NCBI GenBank assembly: GCA_963777625.1 | Contig: CAVZRO010000003.1 | Coordinates: 124,001 to 188,000, forward strand | Direction of reading: 5' to 3' | DNA: 64,000 nucleotides | Source of the DNA: DATDIC01 sp963777625 | GTDB lineage: Bacteria > Pseudomonadota > Alphaproteobacteria > Acetobacterales > Acetobacteraceae | Shown: positions 53,991 to 62,760 of the stretch, piece by piece | How the letters are laid out: every line of letters begins with the position of its first letter | Position numbering within the stretch: position 1 is the stretch's first letter | Notes under the pieces: generated by a model | Seen by the model: only the letters and a program-made list of their open reading frames with translations | Databases searched by the model: none | Told to the model about the DNA's origin: nothing | Position numbers and translations under genes: made by a program

Positions 53991-54848
53991 TCAACCGCCG
54001 TCCGGCTCCTCCTCCGCCTCGCGCCGCAGGCGGCGGAAGCTGCGGATGCTGAAAGGCAGCATGCCCAGATAGATCACCCCACCCACGGCCAGCGCCGCCC
54101 AAGGTTCGGCCACCAGAACCGCGGCGTAGAAACCGATCCCCAGCAATACCGGCAGCACATACTCCGCCGGCACCTTGAAATTCTTGAAACTCCAGACCGG
54201 CAGCGCGCTGACGCACAGCAACGCCGTTCCCACCAGCACCAGCGCGCAGAACAGCGGGTTTTCCGCCACCGCGACCAGCCATCCCCAATCCAGCGCCCGT
54301 CCTTCCAGCCCGACGAACAACGGGAACAGCGCCAGCCCGGCACCCGCCGGGGCCGGAACGCCGGTGAAGAAATTATACGCGTAAGCGGGAGCAGGCGCCC
54401 CCTCCAGCGCCGCGTTGAACCGCGCCAGCCGCAGCGCCACGCAGACGGCGAACATCAGGCACGGGATGAACCCGACGCCACCCAACCATCGCAACGACCA
54501 CAGATAGATCGTGAACGCGGGTGCCACGCCGAAACACAGGAAATCACTCAGGCTGTCGAACTCGGCGCCGAAGCGCGATGTCACCTTCAGCAGCCGCGCG
54601 ATGCGCCCATCCAGGCCGTCGATGCAGCCGGCCACCACGATAGCCACCGCCGCCGGCCCGAAATGCTCATCCAGCGCAAACCGCATCGCGGTCAGCCCGG
54701 CGCACAGGCCGATCAGCGTCAGTATGTTGGGGATCAGCCGATTGAACGACGGCCCCTTGTACCGTGGCCGCGCCCGTGGCCGCAGCCGGCGAAGCCGCCG
54801 GATCGGCGATACCCGGCCGTCCCGCCAGTCGCGTTGCGTGCCGCTCAT
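53991..54848 (-). CDS. pssA: CDP-diacylglycerol-serine O-phosphatidyltransferase
   Basis: Makes phosphatidylserine from CDP-diacylglycerol and serine in the inner membrane. It is 285 aa with a basic N-terminal stretch. The CDP-alcohol phosphotransferase motif appears as DGLDGRIARLLKVTSRFGAE then FDSLSD. About six hydrophobic helices surround it. Its start overlaps the psd stop by 4 bp, so the two make one operon for phosphatidylethanolamine. Confidence 0.93.
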   Translation of the reverse strand: MSGTQRDWRDGRVSPIRRLRRLRPRARPRYKGPSFNRLIPNILTLIGLCAGLTAMRFALDEHFGPAAVAIVVAGCIDGLDGRIARLLKVTSRFGAEFDSLSDFLCFGVAPAFTIYLWSLRWLGGVGFIPCLMFAVCVALRLARFNAALEGAPAPAYAYNFFTGVPAPAGAGLALFPLFVGLEGRALDWGWLVAVAENPLFCALVLVGTALLCVSALPVWSFKNFKVPAEYVLPVLLGIGFYAAVLVAEPWAALAVGGVIYLGMLPFSIRSFRRLRREAEEEPDGG

Positions 54849-55513
54849 ATCGACGCATCCGCGACGACGGTTTCGCCGCCAATCATCATCTGTCCGATCG
54901 CGACCAGCGGCCGCACGCCTTCCGGCAGATAAAGGTCCGTCCGGCTGCCGAAGCGGATAATCCCGAAGCGCGCCCCGGCGCGCACCGCGTCGCCTTCCCG
55001 CAGATCGCAGACGATCCGCCGCGCGATCAATCCGGCAATCTGTACCACCGCGATCTCGCGCCCATCGTGCAGGCGGATGGCGATGGCGTTGCGCTCATTG
55101 TCGTCACCCGCCTTGTCCAGGCTGGCGTTCAGGAACGCGCCATGCCGATAGGCGATGCGGCTCACTGTGCCGTCCGCCGGAAGCCGGTTCACGTGCACAT
55201 CGAGAATAGAAAGGAAGATGCCGACCCGCCAGCGCGGTGTCGGACCAAGCCCGAGTTCGATCGGCGGCGCCGCGGGCTCGATCGTGACCACCCTGCCGTC
55301 GGCCGGAGCCAGCAGCACGCCGGGGCGGCCGGGCGGAACCCGCTCCGGATCGCGAAAGAAATACAGGCAGAAAAGCGTGAACATTCCGCCGATCCAGGCC
55401 AGCCAGTGGGCGAACAGCGCTCCCACCACCAGTGCGACAATGCCGCCGAGGATAAACGGCATGCCGGCCCGATGGGGCGGGGCAAATACCATCCGAAGCG
55501 TATCAGCTCGCAT
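54845..55513 (-). CDS. psd: Phosphatidylserine decarboxylase (short, type II)
   Basis: Pyruvoyl-dependent enzyme turning phosphatidylserine into phosphatidylethanolamine. At 222 aa it is the short type. Two N-terminal hydrophobic segments precede LLAPADGRVV, IFLSILDVHVNRLPADG and the self-cleavage region with GSR in IIRFGSRTDLYLPEG, where the Ser becomes the pyruvoyl group. It is the upstream partner of pssA. Confidence 0.93.
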   Translation of the reverse strand: MRADTLRMVFAPPHRAGMPFILGGIVALVVGALFAHWLAWIGGMFTLFCLYFFRDPERVPPGRPGVLLAPADGRVVTIEPAAPPIELGLGPTPRWRVGIFLSILDVHVNRLPADGTVSRIAYRHGAFLNASLDKAGDDNERNAIAIRLHDGREIAVVQIAGLIARRIVCDLREGDAVRAGARFGIIRFGSRTDLYLPEGVRPLVAIGQMMIGGETVVADASI

Positions 55514-55574
55514 CTGCCGCCTTATGGCGATTCGTCAGAGCGGCGGCAACGCCCGCCGGCGCGTTTTTCATGTT

Positions 55575-56384
55575 TCAACGGCTCGACACCGGTGCTTCGT
55601 CCAGCCGCACCACGATTCCCTCCAGCTCCGCGCGCGGCGGACGATACCGCCGCATCACCGCCGGATCGTGCCCGGGAACGATATGGTCGGCCGACGGCGC
55701 GGCCGCTCGCAACAGCTCGTACCCGTCCAGCATGCCGCCGATATGCAGCGCCGTGGTGAACGGCCGCTCGGTCTCCATGTTTTCATAAAAATGCGTCACG
55801 TCGGACGCCAGCACCACCCAGCCGCGCCGCGTATGCACCCGCACGAACTGCAGCCCGGCCGAATGCCCCGGCGCCGGATGCAGCGTGATCCCGGGCGCCA
55901 GGTCGAAGAGCCCGTTATGCAGCCGCACCCGCCGCGCGTAGTTCAGCCGCACGATGCCCACCACGTCCTCCACCTCGAACGAGTGCGCCAGCCGATGATA
56001 TCGCATGTAACGCCCGACGGCGTAGTGCAGCTCAGGCTCTTGCAGATGAAATTCCGCTCGCGGGAACCGGTGGAAATTGCCCACATGGTCGTAATGCAGG
56101 TGGGTCAGCACCACGGTCGCCACCGCATCCGCATGCACCCCAAGCAGCCCGAGTGAATCGACCGGGCAGCGCAGGAACCGCCGCTGCCTCTTGCGTGCCA
56201 CCTCCTCGGTGAAGCCCGTATCGACCACCACGGCATCGCCGTCGTTCACCGCAACCCACACGAAATAATCCATCGGCATCGGTGCATCGTGCGGGTCGCC
56301 GCCGATGAAATGATCCGCCCGCCTGCCGTCGCGCGTCGCGTAGCGGATCGCGAATAGCTGGTACTCCGGCAGCCTTGCCATCAT
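55575..56384 (-). CDS. MBL-fold hydrolase, N-acyl homoserine lactonase-like
   Basis: A 269-aa metallo-beta-lactamase-fold enzyme. Two-metal ligands appear in VLTHLHYDHVGNFHRF (H-x-H-x-D-H, about residues 108-113), the second-shell histidine in PAPGHSAGLQF, the bridging aspartate in VVLASDVTHFY and the last histidine in IVPGHDP. These match lactonases of the AiiA/AttM type, but MBL proteins with this pattern have many substrates, so quorum quenching is only a possibility. It is divergent from selA. Confidence 0.8.
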   Translation of the reverse strand: MMARLPEYQLFAIRYATRDGRRADHFIGGDPHDAPMPMDYFVWVAVNDGDAVVVDTGFTEEVARKRQRRFLRCPVDSLGLLGVHADAVATVVLTHLHYDHVGNFHRFPRAEFHLQEPELHYAVGRYMRYHRLAHSFEVEDVVGIVRLNYARRVRLHNGLFDLAPGITLHPAPGHSAGLQFVRVHTRRGWVVLASDVTHFYENMETERPFTTALHIGGMLDGYELLRAAAPSADHIVPGHDPAVMRRYRPPRAELEGIVVRLDEAPVSSR

Positions 56385-56465
56385 CGCATCCCTCCCGCCG
56401 CTGGACTTTGCCGCGTCGGCGTCGCCTTGGCCACTCCATCTGCTTACCGGCTATGGTCCGCTGCA

Positions 56466-57830
56466 ATGACTGGTCGCCATCCGAGCCCGCTTCCCTCAAT
56501 CGACGCGCTCTTGCGTAGCCCGGCGGCCGCGGCGTCGATCGCCCGCTTTGGCCGGGCCGCCACGCTCGCCGCATTGCGGTTGGGGCTCGCCACCCGCCGC
56601 GCCACCAGCATCTTCAATGCCCCTGATATCGCCATCCTGAACGCCGCCGCCGACGTGCCGCGGCGGCGCTTCACGGCGTCGCAACGGCCGGTGTTCAACC
56701 TGACCGGCACGGTCCTGCATACCAATCTCGGCCGCGCGCCCCTGCTGCCCGAGGCCGCCGCAATCGCCTTGCGCGAACCGACCACCCTGGAATTCGATCT
56801 TGCCACCGGGCGTCGCGGCGAGCGTGACGACCACGTCCGTGCGCTGCTGACCGAACTCACCAGCGCCGAGGACGCTACCGTTGTCAACAACAATGCCGCG
56901 GCGGTGCTGCTGGCGCTGAACACGCTCGCCTGTGGCCGCGGCGTGCTAGTCTCCCGCGGCGAGCTGATCGAGATCGGCGGCTCCTTTCGCATCCCCGACA
57001 TCATGGCCCGCTCGGGCGCGATCCTGCGCGAGGTCGGCACCACCAACCGCCCACCCGCGCGATTATCGTGACGCGCTGGCGCCGAATGTCGCCCTGCTGA
57101 TGCGTGTTCACCAGGCGAACTACGCCATCTCTGGGTTCATCGCCGCGGTGTCGCGCGCCGAACTTGCCGCCATCGCACACGAAGCCGGTCTGCCGCTCAT
57201 CGAGGATCTCGGCAGCGGCAGCCTGGTCGATCTCGGCCGCTGGGGACTGCCGCACGAGCCGACGCCGCAGGAGGCGTTTGCCGCCGGTACCGACCTCGTC
57301 ACCTTCTCCGGCGATAAGCCGCTCGGCAGCCCGCAGGCCGGGCTGATCGTCGGCCGCCGTGCGCTGATCACCCGGCTCAATGCTAATCCGATGAAGCGCG
57401 CCCTGCGCCCGGACAAGACGCGCCTCGCCACGCTGGAACATGTGCTGCGCCTCTATCTCGATCCCGACCGGTTGCCCGAGCCCTACCAGCCCTGTGCCTG
57501 CTGACCCGCACGCCGGCCGAAATCCATGCGACCGCCGAACGCCTGGCCGCCGCCGCCCAGAGCCGCTGGCCGGATCGCCCGGTCAGCGTACAACCGTGTC
57601 GCAGCCAGGTCGGCTCCGGCGCCCAGCCAATCGACCTTCTGCCCTCGTTCGCGGTCACAATTGGCGGAGCAGCGCCCGCCCGCCTGGCGGCCGCGCTGCG
57701 CGGCTATAAACGCCCGGTTCTCGGCCGCATTGCGGCCGATCTCCTTTGGCTCGACTGTCGTTGCCTGGAAGCGGATGCGGAACGCGAGCTGATAGCGATG
57801 CTGACGGACACCGGTTGTGACAGCACCTAG
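56466..57830 (+). pseudogene. selA: L-seryl-tRNA(Sec) selenium transferase, two frame breaks
   Basis: SelA converts seryl-tRNA(Sec) to selenocysteinyl-tRNA(Sec). Part one runs MTGRHPSPLPSIDALLRSPA to ILREVGTTNR. Part two, from about 57051, runs HPRDYRDALAPNVALLMRVH and has the PLP lysine in FSGDKPLGSPQAG. Part three, from about 57483, runs LLTRTPAEIHATAERLAAA to LTDTGCDST. Together they make about 455 aa, full SelA length, with FNLTGTVLHTNLGRAPL near residue 78. Its stop is 20 bp before selC. The functional tRNA next door argues that the breaks are sequence errors. Confidence 0.9.
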
Positions 57831-57849
57831 AACGTCGGATAATCGACAC

Positions 57850-57945
57850 GGAAGAGAAGCGGTCCCGGTGGATCGGCTGGCCTTCAAAGCCGGTTGGGGC
57901 CGCCGAGCGGTCCCGGGTGGGTTCAACTCCCGCTCTCTTCCGCCA
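57850..57945 (+). tRNA. selC: Selenocysteine tRNA (UCA)
   Basis: 96 bases. The acceptor stem has 8 bp (GGAAGAGA at 57850-57857 with TCTCTTCC at 57934-57941), the hallmark of tRNA-Sec, followed by G and CCA. The anticodon loop CTTCAAA has TCA at 57884-57886. A long extra arm CCGCCGAGCGG is present and the T loop is GTTCAAC. It closely resembles bacterial selC overall. It decodes UGA at SECIS elements with SelB, which is not in the window. Confidence 0.96.
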
Positions 57946-58146
57946 TTGTTACAGCCTGTTGCCGGCTTGCCCGGCCCCCTGTTGCGCTACGGCCACAGTG
58001 CCGGTTGAATTGGCGGAAGCCCCTCGTTTTATGTCATCCGCTCGTTTATGGTTTGCTCATCGCAAGAGCGTTGGGGACGGAACCGGCCCTGACGAACCCC
58101 AGCTGAAACTGCGCCGTCGGCGCGGAAGACAACGAGGAGAGAACGA

Positions 58147-59271
58147 ATGAGGTTTCGGAGCACGCTCCTGGCTGCCACCGTGCTGGCCGTACCGTTCGCC
58201 GCGCAGGCTCAGCCGGTCACCGGCCTCTACATTGGCGCCGGCGTCGGGGTAAACCTGAAGTCGGACGTAGACGTCAAAAACCTTCAGCAAAAGAATACGC
58301 TCACGGGCGGGGTCAGCACACCCGATCTGAGTCTCGGGTCCGGACTCGGGCCGGTGGCGTTGGGCGCCATAGGTTGGGGTTTCGGTAACGGCCTTCGCGT
58401 CGAGCTCGAAGGCGACTACCGGAACAATAACTTCAACAAGTTGAATAAGCAGCCGACCGGTATTTCGGCCGCGGCCGGCGGGCGCGAGCAACTGTATGGC
58501 CCGATGGTCAACGTGGCGTATGACTTCTACGGCCTGACCCCGTGGGTTGTGCCCTACATCGGTGCGGGCGTGGGCTATCAGTGGGCAAACCTGCAGAATT
58601 TCCGCATGTATGGGACCAATTTCGGCGCTGGCAGCATCCATTCTAACAGCACCGAAGGCAGCTTTGCCTACCAGGCCATCGCCGGTGTCGGCATTCCGAT
58701 TTCCGCGATGCCGGGCCTGACCCTGACCGCGGAGTACCGCTTCATGGGTCTGGCCGGAACACGGAGCTACAGTGCCGTCGGCACCATCACGGGCCCGAAC
58801 GAAACCGTGAGCGGCACAGGCAAGATTCAGCTCGGGCAGGATTACAACAACGCCTTCCTGATCGGCTTCCGCTACAATTTCGGTGTAGCCCCGCCGCCCG
58901 CTCCGACGCCGGCACCGATCGCTGCACCGGCGCCTGCACCGGCACGCTCCTATCTCGTGTTCTTTGACTGGGACAAGGCGACGCTTACCGATCGCGCCCG
59001 CCAGATCATCCGCGAAGCGGCGGAAAACTCGACCCACGTCCAGTTCACGCAGATCGAGGTCAACGGCTTCACCGATACGTCGGGCACGCCGCAATACAAC
59101 ATGGGCCTGTCGATCCGCCGCGCCAACGCGGTCGCCGCCGAACTGGTGCGCGATGGCGTGCCTAAGAACGCAATCTCCATCCACGGCTTCGGCCAAACGC
59201 ATCTGCTGGTGCCCACCGGCCCTGGCGTGCGCGAGCCGCAGAACCGCCGCGTCGAGATCATCATCCGCTAA
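58147..59271 (+). CDS. OmpA-like outer membrane protein, copy 1
   Basis: 374 aa. It has a signal peptide (FRSTLLAATVLAVPFAAQAQ), then an eight-strand-type beta-barrel (VTGLYIGAGVGVNLKSDVDV, GNGLRVELEGDYRNNNFN, AYQAIAGVGIPISAMPGLTL), an Ala/Pro linker, and an OmpA peptidoglycan-binding domain (YLVFFDWDKATLTDRARQII, INGF-like FTDTSGTPQYNMGLSIRRAN, NRRVEIIIR). It is a likely porin or wall-anchoring protein. The second copy begins 110 bp later. The AACGAGGAGAGAACGA upstream supplies a strong ribosome binding site. Confidence 0.92.
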   Translation: MRFRSTLLAATVLAVPFAAQAQPVTGLYIGAGVGVNLKSDVDVKNLQQKNTLTGGVSTPDLSLGSGLGPVALGAIGWGFGNGLRVELEGDYRNNNFNKLNKQPTGISAAAGGREQLYGPMVNVAYDFYGLTPWVVPYIGAGVGYQWANLQNFRMYGTNFGAGSIHSNSTEGSFAYQAIAGVGIPISAMPGLTLTAEYRFMGLAGTRSYSAVGTITGPNETVSGTGKIQLGQDYNNAFLIGFRYNFGVAPPPAPTPAPIAAPAPAPARSYLVFFDWDKATLTDRARQIIREAAENSTHVQFTQIEVNGFTDTSGTPQYNMGLSIRRANAVAAELVRDGVPKNAISIHGFGQTHLLVPTGPGVREPQNRRVEIIIR

Positions 59272-59295
59272 TCGGATCGCAGATCCACGGTCTGC

Positions 59296-59321
59296 AACAG
59301 GGCGCCGAGAGGCGCCCTGTT
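59296..59321 (+). terminator. Terminator hairpin after OmpA copy 1
   Basis: AACAGGGCGCC and GGCGCCCTGTT form a perfect 11-bp stem with a GAGA loop, followed by a short T-rich CATTT. It probably separates the tandem OmpA genes. Confidence 0.75.
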
Positions 59322-59380
59322 CATTTCCGCCGCCGACTGCCAGGACCAATCTGGCATGAGCACGCAGGAGGCGTTCGAGT

Positions 59381-60474
59381 ATGCGTACCCGCATGGCCTT
59401 TCTGGCAACCACCTTCCTGGCGGCACCGTTCGCCGCCCCGCTGGTCGCGCATGCGCAGCCGATCCAGGGCGTCTATATCGGTGCCGCCGCCGGTTACGAT
59501 CTGCCGCAGAACACCAAGATCACACCGCTAACGAACGGGTTTGGTGCCGCGCACCTGCGTCTGGAGAAAGATGGTGGCATCAATGGGCTCGGCAGCATCG
59601 GCTACGGGTTCGGCAACGGCCTGCGCCTGGAACTGGAGGGCGATTTCTTCCGCAACAAGATGGCTGAGCTTGCACGCACGCCGTTCCCCACCGCTGCCAG
59701 TGGCCATGCCAACCGCTATGGCGTCATGGCCAACGCGCTGTTCGACCTCGATATCGGCAGCCCTTACGTCTTTCCTTATCTGGGCGCCGGCCGGGTTATA
59801 TGTGGACCCGACTGAACGGCAGCTTCACCCAGCCCGGCGGCCCATTCCTGTTCAGCACCGACGACACCGAGGGTCGCTTCGCCGTGCAGGGCATCCTCGG
59901 CCTGTCGTTCCCGATCCCGCACATGCCGGGCCTGTCGATTACGGCCGATTATCGCTTCACCGACATCACCGCTGGGGCGAAATTCTCCGGCACCGAGACC
60001 ACTGCCGCCGGCACCACCACCGGACGGATCAAGCTCGGTGCGCAGTATGATCACAGCTTCCTGCTCGGCGTGCGCTACGCCTTCTACGCCCCGCCGCCCC
60101 CCACGCCGGGGGCTGCGCCCGTGGCGGCCCCGGCCCCCACCCCCGCCCGGTCCTATCTGGTATTTTTTGACTGGGACAAGGCAACGCTCACCGATCGTGC
60201 CCGCCAGATCGTCCGCGAAGCGGCGCAGAACTCGACCCACGTCCAGACCACAAGGGTCGAGGTCAACGGCTACACCGACACGTCCGGTACGCCGCAATAC
60301 AACATGGGTCTTTCGCTGCGCCGGGCCAACGCAGTCGCCGCCGAACTGGTGCGCGACGGTGTCCCCCGCAACGAGATATCCATCCAGGGCTTCGGCGAGA
60401 CGCATCTGCTGGTGCCCACCGGCCCCGGCGTGCGCGAACCTCAGAACCGCCGGGTCGAGATCATCCTGCGCTGA
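59381..60474 (+). pseudogene. OmpA-like outer membrane protein, copy 2, one frame break
   Basis: It has a signal peptide (MAFLATTFLAAPFAAPLVAHA) and barrel strands QGVYIGAAAGYDLPQNTK and GFGNGLRLELEGDFFRNK. The frame ends near 59795, where one base is lost. It continues GYMWTRLNGSFTQPGGPFLF, the barrel end, the AAPAPTPARSYLVFFDWDKA linker, and an OmpA domain nearly identical to copy 1. Repaired, it is about 364 aa. The likeness of the C-terminal halves suggests duplication with gene conversion. Confidence 0.87.
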
Positions 60475-60491
60475 ACTGCTGCGTGCCCGTC

Positions 60492-60513
60492 ATGGCCGGC
60501 GAATGCCGGCCAT
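60492..60513 (+). terminator. Hairpin after OmpA copy 2
   Basis: ATGGCCGGC and GCCGGCCAT form a perfect 9-bp stem with a GAAT loop, 18 bases after the stop, followed by TTTCTT nearby. A plausible Rho-independent end. Confidence 0.65.
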
Positions 60514-60597
60514 CCACGCCTTTCTTACGCAACATCAAAGACATATGTCGCCGGGACAAGCCCGCCCATGAGCCACGGGTCCCGGCGCCACCCGTAA

Positions 60598-61353
60598 TCA
60601 CGCCACAAACGTGACCTCAGTCTCTCCGAGTCCCTCGAACCGTGCGGTGCACCGGTCGCCGGGCTTCAGGAATCGCATGCCGGTGTAGCTGCCGCAGGTC
60701 ACGAACTGCCCCGCCCGGACGCCGCCGCTGTCGCGCATCATGTTGACCAGCGCCACCGCCGTCCCCAGCGGATCACGCGTCGGGTGCCCGCCATCCTGAT
60801 CGAGCTGCACCCGTCCATTCACCGACAGTGTCACGTGAATCATCGCGAAATCGAGCTGCCGCCAGTCCGCCGTCGGCGCTGCATACGCGAATCCGCCGTT
60901 GCTCACGCAATCCGCCAGCTTCTCCAGCGTGCCGCGCGCCGACTGATCCTGGAATCGGCTGGTGATCACCTCGATTGCGGCACAAGCATCCACGGCCGCC
61001 GCAACTTCGTCACGCGTATAGGCCGTTGCCCGCGCTGGCAGGTCCTGGCGGAATCGGAACGCCACCTCCGCTTCCACGCCGCAATTCGGCACCTGCGCCA
61101 CCGGCACCCGCGCCGGCGAAGCCCATATCGTCCCCTCGTAGATCACGCCGCGCCAGGGTTCGTCATTCGGTGGTGCCGCCGCTTTGAACGCTCCCACCGA
61201 CTCCCCCAGCAGTTTCGTCACCGCATCCTGTACCGCGTGCGCCTCGGCCACCGAATTCGGACGACAGGCCTGTGGAATCTCTCCCAGCAACCCGTTCCCC
61301 CGCCGCGCGCCGACCAGCAGTTCCGCAGCCTGCCCGATCCGTCCCTGGTCCAT
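60598..61353 (-). CDS. 2-keto-4-pentenoate hydratase / fumarylacetoacetate hydrolase-family protein
   Basis: A 251-aa FAH-fold protein. The N-terminal helix (IGQAAELLVGARRGNGLLGE) is followed by NCGVEAEVAFRFRQDLP with the metal acids, FQDQSARGTLEKLADCVSNG, and the end RAGQFVTCGSYTGMRFLKPG. The pattern matches hydratases of meta-cleavage pathways. No ring-cleavage genes sit beside it, so the substrate is uncertain. It is 23 bp downstream of tyrS on the same strand. Confidence 0.82.
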   Translation of the reverse strand: MDQGRIGQAAELLVGARRGNGLLGEIPQACRPNSVAEAHAVQDAVTKLLGESVGAFKAAAPPNDEPWRGVIYEGTIWASPARVPVAQVPNCGVEAEVAFRFRQDLPARATAYTRDEVAAAVDACAAIEVITSRFQDQSARGTLEKLADCVSNGGFAYAAPTADWRQLDFAMIHVTLSVNGRVQLDQDGGHPTRDPLGTAVALVNMMRDSGGVRAGQFVTCGSYTGMRFLKPGDRCTARFEGLGETEVTFVA

Positions 61354-61376
61354 CCAGTCCGCTCCTTTCGAGAATA

Positions 61377-62621
61377 TCAGTGTGCCCGTACCAGCCGGTG
61401 CTGCTTGCGTCCGGCCGACAACTTGACCACCCCATCCTGCAAATCCGCTGGCGAAATGACCCTGCTTTCATCCACCAGCGGCATGTCGTTCATCCGCCCT
61501 CCGCCGCCACGTATCAAACGCCGTGCTTCGCCGTTGCTGGAGGACAGGCCGGCCAGAACGAACAGCCGGAACGCCGGAATACCCGCTTGCAGCTCAGCCA
61601 GCGGAACCTCGATTCCCGGCAACGTTTCCGCCGCCTCACCTTCCTCGAACGCCAGCCGCGCGGTTTCCTCGGCAAGCTCTGCCGCCTCGTCGCCGTGTGC
61701 CAGCCGAGTCGCCGCGGTCGCCAAAATCTTCTTCGCCTCGTTCACCTCGGCTCCGCCCAACCGTTCCAGCCGCTCGATGGCCGGCAGCGGCAGATCGGTG
61801 AACAGCCGCAGGAAGCGCCCTACGTCCGCGTCTTCCGTATTGCGCCAGAACTGCCAGTACTCGTAGGGCGACAACCGGTCGGCGGTCAGCCACACGGCGC
61901 CCTGTGCGGTCTTCCCCATCTTCGCGCCGGACGCCGTCGTGATCAGCGGCGTCGTCAGCCCGTACACCTGCTTGCCATCGGTCCGCCGCGTCAGCTCCAT
62001 GCCGGCAACGATATTGCCCCACTGATCGGACCCGCCGATCTGCAACACCACGTTGTGCCGCCGCGCCAGCTCCCGGAAGTCGTAGCTCTGCAAGATCATG
62101 TAGTTGAATTCCAGGAACGTCAGCGGCTGCTCGCGCTCCAGCCGCAGCCGCACGGAATCGAACCCCAGCATCCGGTTTATCGTGAAATGCGTGCCGACAT
62201 CCCGCAGCAGGGGAATATATCCCAGCGCGTTCAACCACGCCCCGTTATCGGCCACCATCGCGTCCGACGGCGCCTCGCCAAATCGCAGAAACGGCTCGAA
62301 GCAGCGCCGGATCCCCGCCATGTTGGCGGCGATCTGCGCGTCGCTCAGCAACTGGCGTGATTCGTCCTTCCCCGAAGGATCCCCGATCCGCGTCGTCCCG
62401 CCGCCCATCAGCACCACCGGCGTGTGCCCGTGCTTTTGCAGCAGCCGCAGGATCATGATCTGCACCAGACTGCCGACATGCAGGCTGTCGGCCGTGCAAT
62501 CGAACCCGATATAAGCAGCAATCGGCCCAGCCAGCATCGCCGCGTCCAGCGCCTCCAGATCGGTGCACTGGAACACGAAGCCCCGCTCGATGGCTTCCGC
62601 AAGGAACGTGCTTTTCGGCAT
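61377..62621 (-). CDS. tyrS: Tyrosyl-tRNA synthetase
   Basis: Class I synthetase for tRNA-Tyr, 414 aa from MPKSTFLAEAIERGFVF. The HIGH-like motif is TADSLHVGSLVQ and the KMSKS-like motif is SGAKMGKTAQGA, with IGGSDQWGNIVAGMEL between them. The C-terminal S4 RNA-binding domain is present (LRLFVLAGLSSSNGEARRLI). The chosen start follows an in-frame upstream ATG at 62645 that adds a non-conserved-looking extension. Confidence 0.95.
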   Translation of the reverse strand: MPKSTFLAEAIERGFVFQCTDLEALDAAMLAGPIAAYIGFDCTADSLHVGSLVQIMILRLLQKHGHTPVVLMGGGTTRIGDPSGKDESRQLLSDAQIAANMAGIRRCFEPFLRFGEAPSDAMVADNGAWLNALGYIPLLRDVGTHFTINRMLGFDSVRLRLEREQPLTFLEFNYMILQSYDFRELARRHNVVLQIGGSDQWGNIVAGMELTRRTDGKQVYGLTTPLITTASGAKMGKTAQGAVWLTADRLSPYEYWQFWRNTEDADVGRFLRLFTDLPLPAIERLERLGGAEVNEAKKILATAATRLAHGDEAAELAEETARLAFEEGEAAETLPGIEVPLAELQAGIPAFRLFVLAGLSSSNGEARRLIRGGGGRMNDMPLVDESRVISPADLQDGVVKLSAGRKQHRLVRAH

Positions 62622-62661
62622 GACTCGGTTCCGTAGCTGGTGCACAAGGCTTGCAGCGCCT

Positions 62662-62723
62662 ACCCCTTCACCTCGCCCGCTCCGCGGGAGAGGTCGGTTC
62701 GCGCAGCGAACCGGGTGAGGGGT
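62662..62723. repeat. Intergenic imperfect palindrome, REP/BOX-like
   Basis: About 62 bp with arms ACCCCTTCACC...GGTGAGGGGT and inner inverted blocks CGCCCGCTCCGCGGGAG and GGTTCGCGCAGCGAACC. This form of repeat is common between genes in GC-rich proteobacteria. It separates tyrS and anmK, which are divergent. Confidence 0.65.
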
Positions 62724-62760
62724 CCGCCCGGGGCTCTACCACGTAGCCCGACGAGGGAAA

